Assembly: GCA_001898725.1 (NCBI GenBank)
Contig: MKUV01000049.1
Span: forward strand, 1 to 41,790
Direction of reading: 5' to 3'
Origin: Caedibacter sp. 37-49
GTDB taxonomy: Bacteria; Pseudomonadota; Alphaproteobacteria; Caedimonadales; Caedimonadaceae
Length of the DNA: 41,790 nucleotides
A program made the translations under genes and the position numbers. Of this stretch, positions 8,162 through 15,567 are shown piece by piece (position 1 is the first letter of the stretch; each line of letters opens with the position of its first letter). Under the pieces are notes generated by a model. The model ran no database searches. It saw nothing but the letters and a program-made list of their open reading frames with translations, and was not told where the DNA came from.

Positions 8162-8753
8162 ATGCAAAAAGCGAATAAGCTCAAACTTGCTAAAAGAGTT
8201 GTTAAGAGCATTGAACCTGATTCAATAAATTGGATTGTACACTGGGATAAAGAAATTACGGGCTTTTGCTTGAGAGTTTATCCTTCCGGCAAGAAGACTT
8301 ATTTTCTGCCATATAGAAATAGGAATAAAATTACCCGAAAAATTAAGATTAGCACTCATGGTCAAATAACTGCATAACATGCAATAGAACAGGGCTGTAA
8401 GCTGGTATTAAGCATCAATTTAGGAGAGGACCCATAGATTAAGTTAACTTCAAATAGTTCTTTTAGAAATGTCAAAGTCGTAACTAAGGAATATTTAGAA
8501 TCTCACTCAAAAATTAAGAAGACTCCAAGGGCAAAATACCGAATAAGCCTTTACAAGACATCAAAAATTCATGGCAAAACATTAGGAAGCAGGCAGATTT
8601 ACCTAATGTGCGTCTTCATGATTTATGCCACACTCACCCTCTCATTTGATATCCAGTGGATTAAGTTTAATTATAGTCGGCAAGCTCTTAGGTAATACAC
8701 AAGCTTCTACTATTCAGCGATACGCGCACTTAGCTGATGCCCCCTTAAGGTAA
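8162..8753 (+). pseudogene. Degenerate tyrosine recombinase (P4-type integrase)
   Basis: The first 71 codons (8162-8377) are the N-terminal DUF4102 arm-binding domain: LAKRVVKSIEPD, WDKEITGFCLRVYPSGKKTY and YRNRNK. After an in-frame TAA the same frame continues as HAIEQGCKLVLSINLGEDP. The centre is largely deleted. The catalytic C-terminus survives in pieces: RLHDLCHTHPLI then a stop (the usual box is RLHDLRHT, so Arg is replaced by Cys), and in another frame SGLSLIIVGKLLGNTQAST followed by IQRYAHLADAPLR, which holds the nucleophilic Tyr, ending at TAA 8751-8753. It is clearly non-functional and belongs to the tRNA-Val island. Confidence 0.88.
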
Positions 8754-8981
8754 GCAACAAGCTTGTTTAGAAACAAGATCGAAAGCCTCATCTCTAAAAA
8801 TATTTTTTAAGTAAATAAAATAGCATTCAATGAAGCTTTACTTCATATGTCTCATACATTAATATTAGCTGTAAAATCTTTTATTTAATCAATCACCATA
8901 ATTTCTACTGGAATAAATAATTTTATTATGTTAAATTTAATTAATATCTTTAACAATTTCTATTTAAATCAAGGAGTTAAC

Positions 8982-9950
8982 ATGAAATTAACAAGGCTTC
9001 TTTTATTATTTTTATTGATAAATATTAATTCTTTTGCTTCTGCTAGTTCCCATACTATTTATGATGATTCAATAAGTGAGTTTATAATTCAACCTAAACA
9101 AATTAAATTAGCTACTCCACTTCCAACTGAAACTGTTCAATTTCAGTATGATAATAAAAAAGATATTTACTTTAGGGAATTTAGTTCACCTGAAGCTTTA
9201 AAACAATTTAAGTGCTTAGCAACTGATGTAGATGAAAAATTATTACAAGTTCAGGATAGAAGACGTATAATAGGAGAAGGAATCTTCAAAGACCCTTATA
9301 ATTATCACTTTTTCTTAGAAATGATTTATTATAACATTGGGCCTAATAAAACCTCAAAAATATATTATGGTAGTGCAATTTTAATTGCTAACAATCTTCT
9401 TTTAACTGCTGCCCATAACTTATTTGATCTCCTCGATGGAGGCTATCCGGATGAATTAAGATGTTATGGTGCATGTCATCTTAATAAAGTTTTGGCAGAA
9501 TCTATTGTCTTTCCCAAAAAAGATGACTCTAGTGTCTTTGTTCCCAAAGCTTATCAAGAGAAGCTAGATCCTGCTTCTGATATCGCGTTAGTTATTTTTA
9601 CCTCAGAAGTAGCAGCAAAAATAGCAACCTCAGGTTTGAAGTTTGCACTGCCTGTTTCATTGCCTTCAACTTTTTTTAAAGGGAAAAAGTTTAATATAAC
9701 GGGTTATCCGGGAGTAAGGAGTGCATACTCTCATGAAGGCGATGTTCTTGGTGAAGTAGAAAGTAATAGAATTAAGTATGATATCGATACGACAAAAGGG
9801 CAAAGTGGCTCGGGGATATGGTTTCTTCATAAAGACCATGGAGTGGTATGTGTAGGTACTCATACAAGTGCAGGTCAGGATGCGCAACCTTTTAATCTAG
9901 GGGTCTTAATAAATGAAGAGTTTAAGAGCAAAATTGAAAGCTTAATATAA
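8982..9950 (+). CDS. Secreted trypsin-like serine protease
   Basis: 322 aa. Signal peptide about residues 1-22 (LLLLFLLININSFASA). The chymotrypsin/V8-type triad is visible: His145 in LLTAAHN, Asp200 in SDIALV and Ser275 in KGQSGSGIW, with oxyanion glycines intact. ITGYPG upstream of the Ser box is typical of glutamyl endopeptidase-like members. The frame is open from 8928, but the ATG at 8982 has a strong SD (AAGGAG, 6 nt) and begins directly with the signal peptide, so I use it. There is no membrane anchor or PDZ domain, unlike DegP. It is cargo of the tRNA-Val island, and very AT-rich. Likely a secreted or periplasmic protease, possibly acting on host proteins (inference). Confidence 0.9.
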   Translation: MKLTRLLLLFLLININSFASASSHTIYDDSISEFIIQPKQIKLATPLPTETVQFQYDNKKDIYFREFSSPEALKQFKCLATDVDEKLLQVQDRRRIIGEGIFKDPYNYHFFLEMIYYNIGPNKTSKIYYGSAILIANNLLLTAAHNLFDLLDGGYPDELRCYGACHLNKVLAESIVFPKKDDSSVFVPKAYQEKLDPASDIALVIFTSEVAAKIATSGLKFALPVSLPSTFFKGKKFNITGYPGVRSAYSHEGDVLGEVESNRIKYDIDTTKGQSGSGIWFLHKDHGVVCVGTHTSAGQDAQPFNLGVLINEEFKSKIESLI

Positions 9951-9991
9951 AACCCACTTACTAAACATTATTTAGCGAAAGGAGAAGAGAA

Positions 9992-10306
9992 ATGAAACGA
10001 ACAATTTATCTTTTAGGAATCATGACTTGCGTTGGCAATCATTGCACTTTAGCTTCCCATCAAGTTGAAGAATGGGATATGGATTTAACACCAAGATGTT
10101 TTGCACATCATCAAAAGCAAAATTCACCTAGTATACAACCTCGTCCATTTGAATCAAAAATACTTTCTCAACGTTACCCTACAAATTCTGACCAAATAAG
10201 GATTGATGGTTATAATAATGATGTTGGTGAAGGAAAACCTTTTCAATATCGCCAACAATCTCTTCATAAAAAAGATGATACAAACAGTGAAGTAACTGCT
10301 CACTGA
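9992..10306 (+). CDS. Small exported protein of unknown function
   Basis: 104 aa, not recognised. Residues 1-21 (YLLGIMTCVGNHCTLAS) look like a signal peptide. The mature part is short, polar and rich in Gln, Asn, His and Pro, with no hydrophobic core, so it may be disordered. A strong SD (AAAGGAG) precedes the ATG. It lies 41 bp after the protease gene and is followed by a hairpin at 10335, so the two probably form one unit. It could be an inhibitor or substrate of the protease, but nothing in the sequence shows this. Confidence 0.65.
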   Translation: MKRTIYLLGIMTCVGNHCTLASHQVEEWDMDLTPRCFAHHQKQNSPSIQPRPFESKILSQRYPTNSDQIRIDGYNNDVGEGKPFQYRQQSLHKKDDTNSEVTAH

Positions 10307-10334
10307 AATTTATGATCTAAAAATATTGTTAAAT

Positions 10335-10364
10335 ATGAGCTGCTAATATTAATTGGTAGCTCAT
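10335..10364 (+). terminator. Hairpin, likely terminator of the protease unit
   Basis: 13-bp imperfect stem (two G-U wobbles) from ATGAGCT to AGCTCAT with a 4-nt loop, 28 bp past the small exported gene. The following TATTATAT tract is a weak T run, so termination efficiency is uncertain. Confidence 0.5.
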
Positions 10365-10436
10365 TATTATATCAATTTAGAAATTTTATTTTTACATTAT
10401 TATTTTTGCGATCTAAGCTTCTTCTAAATATTTTTA

Positions 10437-11138
10437 GGGGCAGTCGTATATTGAGATAAGCTAGCCTATTTTTAAGGATATCCAATTGTTGTTTTGAAGA
10501 TCTATAATTAAGATGTAAACTCACATTATTTGAGGAACAAGTGAAAATTCTTTCGAGGTATACCTTTGTATTTTCTCAGCACTCTTTTAGCCTGATTCCA
10601 AAAGTTCTCAATTCCATTCATATAGTTATGCTTATTAGCAAAGAGCTCAGATGATTAATACGTTAGTACTTAAATTCAGAGATATCCAACACATTCTAAG
10701 ATCGGTAACAATCCGTATAAACGATGCTATCAGGTTTAATTTTCTCTCGTAATAATAGGCATGAGAATTGCTGAATTTATATCATCGATGACTTGAGTAT
10801 AGACTTGGCCTCCGAATTTTAAGATACTAAAAACAGGAAATTTACCGGCAGCACCACAGTTATGCTTTTCTTTACGATTTCCTCCAAAATAGCTCTCGTC
10901 TAGGTCGATGTTTCAGCAGAAATTCTCACTTCAGCTTAGCTGCTTAATGGCAATCTTCTTCTTAATTTATGGAAATCTTATGGCAGAGTTACGATGGACT
11001 CCCACTAGATCTGCCACTGTCCTAGTTGGAGTTCCTGCAACAAAATATTCCATGAGATAGATTTGTTTTTTTTCCATAACTTACAATGCTTTACATACAA
11101 ACGATATCCTAACTCCTTAAAAGTCAAGTGTCAGCCTC
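10437..11138 (-). mobile_element. IS1595-family (IS1016-like) insertion sequence remnant
   Basis: The left end begins GGGGCAGTCGTATATTGAG at 10437, resembling IS1016-type terminal repeats. A degraded partner may lie near 11122-11138 (TCAGCCTC), so the right boundary is uncertain. Between them is a decayed ISXO2-type transposase on the minus strand. The element is inactive. It fills most of the otherwise gene-free stretch 10365-11297 inside the tRNA island; 11139-11297 holds nothing I recognise. Confidence 0.75.
10528..11077 (-). pseudogene. Broken ISXO2-like DDE transposase
   Basis: Reading the minus strand from ATG 11077 in shifting frames gives successive family signatures. MEYFVAGTPTRTVADLVGVH is the N-terminal helix-turn-helix. 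Next come DLDESYFGGNRKEKH and AAGKFPVFSILKFGGQVYTQ, with the first catalytic Asp. Then KPDSIVYTDCYRS carries the second Asp, followed by NYMNGIENFWNQAKRVLRKY and GIPRKNFHLFLK, the ENFW box with the Glu/Asn region. Several stops and frameshifts interrupt it, including after YRS and after LFLK. Typical intact length in this group is about 200-230 aa. Confidence 0.85.
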
Positions 11139-11291
11139 TTAGTAAATTGTAGAGGTTAAAAAATATTCACGATCAAAGATCGAAAATTTAAGTTTTTTAG
11201 CTGAATAAATTCAGCTTAGCATATTTTAAATATTGCTTCCTATGTTCCCCCAGCAAAAAGGAGATAAAAGCAAGATAGGATAACCTATTAA

Positions 11292-11347
11292 AAAGAATGG
11301 TGGGCGATGAGGGATTTGAACCCCCGACCCTCTCGGTGTAAACGAGA
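11292..11347. repeat. Right 56-bp direct repeat within tRNA-Val
   Basis: Perfect copy of 7992-8047. It covers the 3' part of the intact tRNA-Val gene and six bases beyond CCA; identity ends in the anticodon stem on the tRNA 5' side (11348 differs from 8048). This is the tRNA-proximal boundary of the island. Confidence 0.9.
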
Positions 11348-11372
11348 CGCTCTCCCGCTGAGCTAATCGCCC
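11298..11372 (-). tRNA. tRNA-Val (anticodon UAC)
   Basis: 75 nt including encoded CCA. Acceptor GGGCGAT/ATCGCCC pairs fully. The D arm contains AGCTCAGCGGGAGAGC. Anticodon arm CTCG-TTTACAC-CGAG gives anticodon TAC (reads GUA and related Val codons). The T arm GGGGG-TTCAAAT-CCCTC is standard. It is intact although an island is inserted at its 3' end, since the incoming element restored the 3' half. Confidence 0.96.
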
Positions 11373-11561
11373 TAAGTTGGCCCCACCATACCGAAAACTT
11401 TCAAGAGAGAAAAGAAGAATATTGTTTTTAGAGAATTTTTTCTGCTTTTAATAAAGAAATGATTTACAAGTAGCTACTTAAAAGCCAATAGATTCAACCG
11501 TTTTCTTTCGGTTATGTGCGTTACTTCGACATATAATTTTATTAAAAGGCCTTGATCTTAA

Positions 11562-11882
11562 TTAGATTAATCCCTTGCCTTCTAAAAGAACTTTTAATTC
11601 TCCTGAATCATACATTTCGCGCACAATGTCAGCACCACCAATAAATTCCCCTTGGATATAAAGCTGAGGAATTGTCGGCCAATTCGTGAAATCTTTTATG
11701 CCTTGGCGTATTTCTTGATCTTCCAACACGTTAACATCATAGAATTCTACCCCTAAGCGGGTTAAAATTTGCGCAACAACGCTTGAGAAACCGCACAAAG
11801 GTGCTTTTTTGGTCCCTTTCATATACAGAACAACAGGATACGTTTTAAGATGATCTTGAATCGTTTCAAATATGGCTGTCAT
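11562..11882 (-). CDS. grxD: Monothiol glutaredoxin (Grx4/GrxD type)
   Basis: 106 aa. CGFS active site at residues 30-33, preceded by VVLYMKGTKKAPLCGFS. Downstream are NWPTIPQLYIQGEFIGGADI, the glutathione-binding TIPQLY/GG-D elements. Monothiol CGFS glutaredoxins bind a [2Fe-2S] cluster with glutathione, typically shared with a BolA partner, and act in Fe-S trafficking or iron sensing. The gene overlaps the 3' end of bolA by 17 bp on the same strand, which supports that partnership. Length is normal for the family. Confidence 0.95.
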   Translation of the reverse strand: MTAIFETIQDHLKTYPVVLYMKGTKKAPLCGFSSVVAQILTRLGVEFYDVNVLEDQEIRQGIKDFTNWPTIPQLYIQGEFIGGADIVREMYDSGELKVLLEGKGLI

Positions 11883-12123
11883 CTTTTTCTCCTTTTGATA
11901 CTTGTGTTTTAAGACTTAAGGCATGCAATTCAGCCCCCATTTTTCCTTGAAGAGCTTCATACACCATTTGATGTTGTTGTATCTTTGTTTTTCCTTGGAA
12001 AGAAGAAGAAATTATAATTGCTGCGTAATGATCCTGATCTTCAACAATAGACTTTAATTGTATATCAGCATCAGGAATGCCTTGTTTAATTAAAGCTATA
12101 ATGTCTTTCGCATTCATTGGCAT
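11866..12123 (-). CDS. bolA: BolA family protein
   Basis: 85 aa, the short BolA/IbaG class. Visible elements: the N-terminal helix, the beta strand DQDHYAAIIISSSFQGKTKIQQHQMVYEAL split as the family core, then GKMGAELHALSLKT with the conserved late His. BolA proteins bind monothiol glutaredoxins and share an Fe-S cluster. It is the first gene of the bolA-grxD pair. The first ATG (12123) has GAGG at a good distance; a second ATG two codons on is possible. Confidence 0.92.
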   Translation of the reverse strand: MPMNAKDIIALIKQGIPDADIQLKSIVEDQDHYAAIIISSSFQGKTKIQQHQMVYEALQGKMGAELHALSLKTQVSKGEKDDSHI

Positions 12124-12441
12124 GCAGCATCCTCTTCATCTTCTAAAAAACTTGCAAAAAAATAACGCCTTTCTGTACAAAAAGCAAGATATGTCATTTA
12201 ATGCCAACTTACAAAATCTAATGCTCTATTGCGAAGATTAAACATGAAGAAGTTAACCCCTTATTAACCCTTTTCCCGCAAAATACATAAAAAAATAATT
12301 ATCTTTCAATTGCTTGTAAATTTTCTTGATATTTTTTCTCGGCGTTTACCGGTTTTTAATCAAATTGCTTTTAAATTAAAAGTAGACAGTAAAAAAGTAG
12401 AACTGCAACCCCATTAATGGGGCCATATAACAAGGGAGATA
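12124..12441. other. Divergent spacer between bolA and the type VI genes
   Basis: 318 bp without a gene, AT-rich. It must hold the promoters for bolA-grxD (leftward) and tssBC (rightward), but I could not pick a convincing -35/-10 pair for either. The one clear structure is the palindrome at 12409-12422 just before tssBC. Confidence 0.5.
12409..12422. promoter_or_regulatory. 14-bp perfect palindrome before tssBC
   Basis: CCCCATTAATGGGG is a perfect inverted repeat ending 19 bp before the tssBC ATG, in a very AT-poor patch of an AT-rich spacer. It could be a dimer-binding operator or a short RNA stem in the leader. It is too close to the start and has no T run, so it is not a terminator. Confidence 0.4.
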
Positions 12442-14340
12442 ATGATGAGAGAAAGTATACAACATGTTATAGATAATGTCCGCCCTCCACGCGTACAGAT
12501 CACTTATGATGTCGAAATTGGCAATGCCGTTGAATCACGTGAGCTACCTTTCGTACTTGGACTAATGGCTGATTTATCAGGCGCATCTGAAGTCGCTCGT
12601 CCTCCCTTAAAAGAACGTAAATTTGTTGATATCGCAAGCGATATGATTCCTGATGTCATGGCATCCATCCGCCCAAGAGTAAATATTCTCGTCCCGAACA
12701 AACTTGGTGGAGATGCTAAAGAGATTAATGTTGATTTAACTTTTTTGTCTATGGATGACTTTGAGCCCCTTCAAATTGTTAGCCAGACACCTGCTCTTAA
12801 TGATCTTTACACAACAAGAACACGTCTTAATGATTTACTCGGAAAATTAGAAGGGAATGAATCCCTCAATAAAGCCATGGATGACATCATGGCTAATAAA
12901 GGCGCTAGTACAGACGTGCCAAGCTTGGTTCAATCGACACAAATGGTCAGGGATCCTTCCCAAGAAAATTATGCTGGTGTCTTAATTAACGAATTTATCA
13001 CTCTTGTTAGCGCAACAGACAAGATGCCTTCAGATTGTGTGGCTCTCGTTCAACAACGCATTGCAGAACTTGACGCAACAGTTGGTTCTCAGCTCAATGA
13101 AATTCTCCACCATCCAGATTATCAGAAACTTGAAGGAAGCTGGAGAGGTTTGTGGCTCTTGATGACAACTACGACTCAAAATGCTCATATTAAGATTCGT
13201 TTATTGAATGTTACGAAAACAGAACTTATCCTTGACTTAGAAAAGGCTTGTGAATTCGATCAAAGTCATTTGTTTAAGAAGGTTTACGAAGAAGAATACG
13301 GCACTTTTGGTGGTTCACCTTATTCTTTCTTAATGGGTGATTTTGAATTTGGTCGTAACCCACAAGAAACTGAGTTACTCACAAAAATTTCTCAAGTGGC
13401 AGCAGCAGCTCATGCACCTTTCATCGCAGCTGCAAACCCAAATCTCTTTGACCTGATTAGCTTTTCTGAGTTAGGGCATCCAAGAGATCTATCGCGTATC
13501 TTCGACTCTACTGAGCTTGGTAAATGGGCTTCTTTCCGTGAAACAGAAGATTCACGCTATGTTGCTCTTACCCTTCCTCATATCTTGATGCGCCTTCCTT
13601 ATGGCGGTGAAAATGGTCAGATGGTAATGGGACTAAACTTTATCGAAGATGTTGATGGAACTGACAACTCTAAATTCTGTTGGGGTAACTCAGCTTGGGG
13701 TCTTTCTCAAAGAATTCTTCATGCGGCAACAGAATTTGGTTGGCCAGCCGCAATTCGCGGGGTTGAAGGTGGTGGTATGGTTGAAGATTTACCTTACTAT
13801 ACGTTCAAAACAACAGATGGTGATATTGCTCTCAAATGTCCAACTGAGATCTCAATTACAGACCGTCGTGAGAAAGAGCTAAGTGACCTTGGATTCATTG
13901 GTCTTGTGCACTGTAAGAATCGCGATTACGCTGCTTTCTTCGGCTCACAAACATGCCAAAAACCTAAGCTTTATAACTTAGATGAAGCAAATTCAAATGC
14001 ACGACTCTCTGCAAGATTATCTTACATTTTAGCGGCTTCACGATTTGCCCACTACATTAAGGTGATTATGCGTGACAAAATCGGTAGCTTTATGTCCAGA
14101 GCTGACGTCGAAATCTATCTCAATAATTGGATTGCTTCGTATGTTCTTTTAACTGATGTGGCAAGCCAACCTGTAAAGGCACGCTACCCACTTCGTGAAG
14201 CGCGCGTCGATGTTTATGATGTTCCTGGACAACCTGGAAGTTACAGAGCCGTTGTTTTCTTAAGACCTCATTTCCAAATGGAAGACTTAACAGCCTCCAT
14301 TCGTCTTGTGGCTGCTTTACCAAAGCGTGCTGCAGGTTGA
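12442..14340 (+). CDS. tssBC: Fused type VI sheath protein TssB-TssC
   Basis: 632 aa in one uninterrupted frame. Residues 1 to about 152 are a full TssB small sheath subunit (SIQHVIDNVRPPRVQITYDVE at the start, LPFVLGLMADLSG, then LNDLLGKLEGNESL at its usual C-terminus). After a linker of about 20 residues comes TssC, the large subunit: QLNEILHHPDYQKLEGSWRG, FKKVYEEEYGTFGGSPY, KISQVAAAAHAPFIAAANP, ALKCPTEISITDRREKEL, FAHYIKVIMRDKIGSFMSR and the C-terminal LRPHFQMEDLTASIRLVA. TssB and TssC are separate genes in the systems I know. They assemble the contractile sheath that drives the Hcp tube. Another Met lies one codon in (12445) with better SD spacing. Hcp and TssE follow in the canonical order. 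Confidence 0.95.
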   Translation: MMRESIQHVIDNVRPPRVQITYDVEIGNAVESRELPFVLGLMADLSGASEVARPPLKERKFVDIASDMIPDVMASIRPRVNILVPNKLGGDAKEINVDLTFLSMDDFEPLQIVSQTPALNDLYTTRTRLNDLLGKLEGNESLNKAMDDIMANKGASTDVPSLVQSTQMVRDPSQENYAGVLINEFITLVSATDKMPSDCVALVQQRIAELDATVGSQLNEILHHPDYQKLEGSWRGLWLLMTTTTQNAHIKIRLLNVTKTELILDLEKACEFDQSHLFKKVYEEEYGTFGGSPYSFLMGDFEFGRNPQETELLTKISQVAAAAHAPFIAAANPNLFDLISFSELGHPRDLSRIFDSTELGKWASFRETEDSRYVALTLPHILMRLPYGGENGQMVMGLNFIEDVDGTDNSKFCWGNSAWGLSQRILHAATEFGWPAAIRGVEGGGMVEDLPYYTFKTTDGDIALKCPTEISITDRREKELSDLGFIGLVHCKNRDYAAFFGSQTCQKPKLYNLDEANSNARLSARLSYILAASRFAHYIKVIMRDKIGSFMSRADVEIYLNNWIASYVLLTDVASQPVKARYPLREARVDVYDVPGQPGSYRAVVFLRPHFQMEDLTASIRLVAALPKRAAG

Positions 14341-14394
14341 GGATAAAGAAGAGTTAATTAAAAAGTAGAAAAGAAAAATTTATAGGAGGTAAAA

Positions 14395-14979
14395 ATGCCA
14401 AACGAAATCGGAAGCTTCTCAAGCGCTTCAGTATCAGCAGAAAGTTGGGCAAAAGGAGCTAGCCAACCAGATCAAATGATTCCTTCAGAGGCTTATCGTA
14501 ATGTGACAGCCACACCAGAGTTCATGATTAAAATTGATGGTGTTGACACAAAATCAACCTTAGAAAATTTTAAGGACCACGTTCAACTGTTCCACTTTAA
14601 CTATCGCCTTAGCCGCCTTACAAATCCTAATGCTGCTGATCAACTTTATACCTCAGCACGTGTTGTGATTGAAGATCCTGTGATGGTTATTCCAAATGGT
14701 AACTTCGCCCCCATCATTATGAATAAACTTATGAAAGGCGACAAAATTGAGACTATTCACATTGCTCGGTTAGCAAACATTGCGAATATAAATGTTATTG
14801 TCCAAGAATTAACTTTTACGAATAGCTACTTTCAAACTTACGAACCAAAGTATGATACTGTTGTCGTAACCTTTAGACCTGCGACTATTGAGAATAAAAT
14901 TAATAGTTATGATCAAGCAGGAACAAATACTGGTTCGACTTCAGTTAAGTTTGATTTCACGACAGGACAACTAACATAA
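14395..14979 (+). CDS. hcp: Hcp-like type VI secretion tube protein
   Basis: 194 aa. The sequence is diverged, but position and pattern fit Hcp, which forms the hexameric inner tube. Visible elements are FMIKIDGVDTKS early in the fold, a central strand-rich segment with ARVVIEDPVMVI, NKLMKGDKIETIHIARLA, and INVIVQELTFTNSYFQTYEPKY split over the late strands, then VVVTFRPATIENK. A Ser/Ala-rich extension of about 35 residues precedes the core and a Gly/Thr-rich tail follows it, making the protein longer than the usual 160-170 aa. SD TAGGAGG is excellent. It lies between tssBC and tssE, the normal hcp slot. Confidence 0.85.
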   Translation: MPNEIGSFSSASVSAESWAKGASQPDQMIPSEAYRNVTATPEFMIKIDGVDTKSTLENFKDHVQLFHFNYRLSRLTNPNAADQLYTSARVVIEDPVMVIPNGNFAPIIMNKLMKGDKIETIHIARLANIANINVIVQELTFTNSYFQTYEPKYDTVVVTFRPATIENKINSYDQAGTNTGSTSVKFDFTTGQLT

Positions 14980-14986
14980 TTTTACA

Positions 14987-15493
14987 ATGAGTAAACGTTA
15001 TAATTTAGAACAATCTACGGTACAGGCAGGGGCTCTAGCGCCTCTGTTTGATCGTTTAACAGATCTTGAACCTCATTTAGTTTCAGAGCCAAGCTCCTAT
15101 CAGATTCTAACACCCGCAGAATTAAAAGAATCCGTGCAGCGTGAACTTGAATTGGTTCTTAATACGCGCCCTACAGTTCGACGCCCTCCTGAAGATGGGC
15201 ATGGGGAATTCATTCCAGATTTTGCTCTTCCTCAATTTTTTGGATTAAGAGATTTTTCATGGTTTGATGGCGCAAGCGATACGGGAAGACGTGATATTGG
15301 AACAGAAATAGAGCGTGTCGTAACTTATTATGAACCACGTCTTAAAAATATAAAAGTCCGTGTTAGTAAACATCCTCAAGATCCTTTAGCCCTTGTAGCT
15401 GAAATCGCTGGAGATTTAAAAATTGGCGAAATTTTAGAGCGTTTCACATTTCCCATCACGATCCATAACTTGCTTCAGCGAGATGAATCGTAA
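14987..15493 (+). CDS. tssE: TssE, gp25-like type VI baseplate protein
   Basis: 168 aa. The N-terminus has LAPLFDRLTDLEPHL, the TssE opening. ELKESVQRELELVLNTR corresponds to the family R-x-L-x-x-LLNTR element, and ALPQFFGLRDFS to the Y/F-G-LPD segment. EIERVVTYYEPRLKNIKVRV contains the invariant EPRL. TssE is the wedge protein homologous to phage T4 gp25 and nucleates sheath assembly. It starts 7 bp after hcp. No further type VI gene follows; uvrB begins 74 bp later, so this three-gene cluster is complete as it stands and the rest of the apparatus must be elsewhere. Confidence 0.92.
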   Translation: MSKRYNLEQSTVQAGALAPLFDRLTDLEPHLVSEPSSYQILTPAELKESVQRELELVLNTRPTVRRPPEDGHGEFIPDFALPQFFGLRDFSWFDGASDTGRRDIGTEIERVVTYYEPRLKNIKVRVSKHPQDPLALVAEIAGDLKIGEILERFTFPITIHNLLQRDES

Positions 15494-15567
15494 TTTTTTC
15501 TTATTTTTTGAGTAAAATAATAACTTTATTTTTAAAATAATTTGTTTCTGTTAGACTTAGAGTTATC

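Larger units (their letters stand above)
7992..11347. mobile_element. Decayed genomic island in the 3' end of tRNA-Val
   Basis: A 3.3-kb segment lies between two perfect 56-bp direct repeats, the right one being inside an intact tRNA-Val(UAC). Just inside the left repeat is a degenerate tyrosine recombinase of the P4/DUF4102 kind, the class that targets tRNA 3' ends. Cargo is a secreted trypsin-like protease, a small exported protein and an IS1595-type remnant. The integrase sits at the tRNA-distal end, which is less common and may reflect internal deletion. The repeats have stayed identical while the integrase has decayed, because one copy is held by tRNA function and integration is probably not ancient (inference). 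Confidence 0.8.

Noticed and set aside
8928-8981. Longer N-terminus for the secreted protease
   Set aside because: The first ATG has no SD, and it would put 18 extra residues before a well-formed signal peptide that has its own strong SD.
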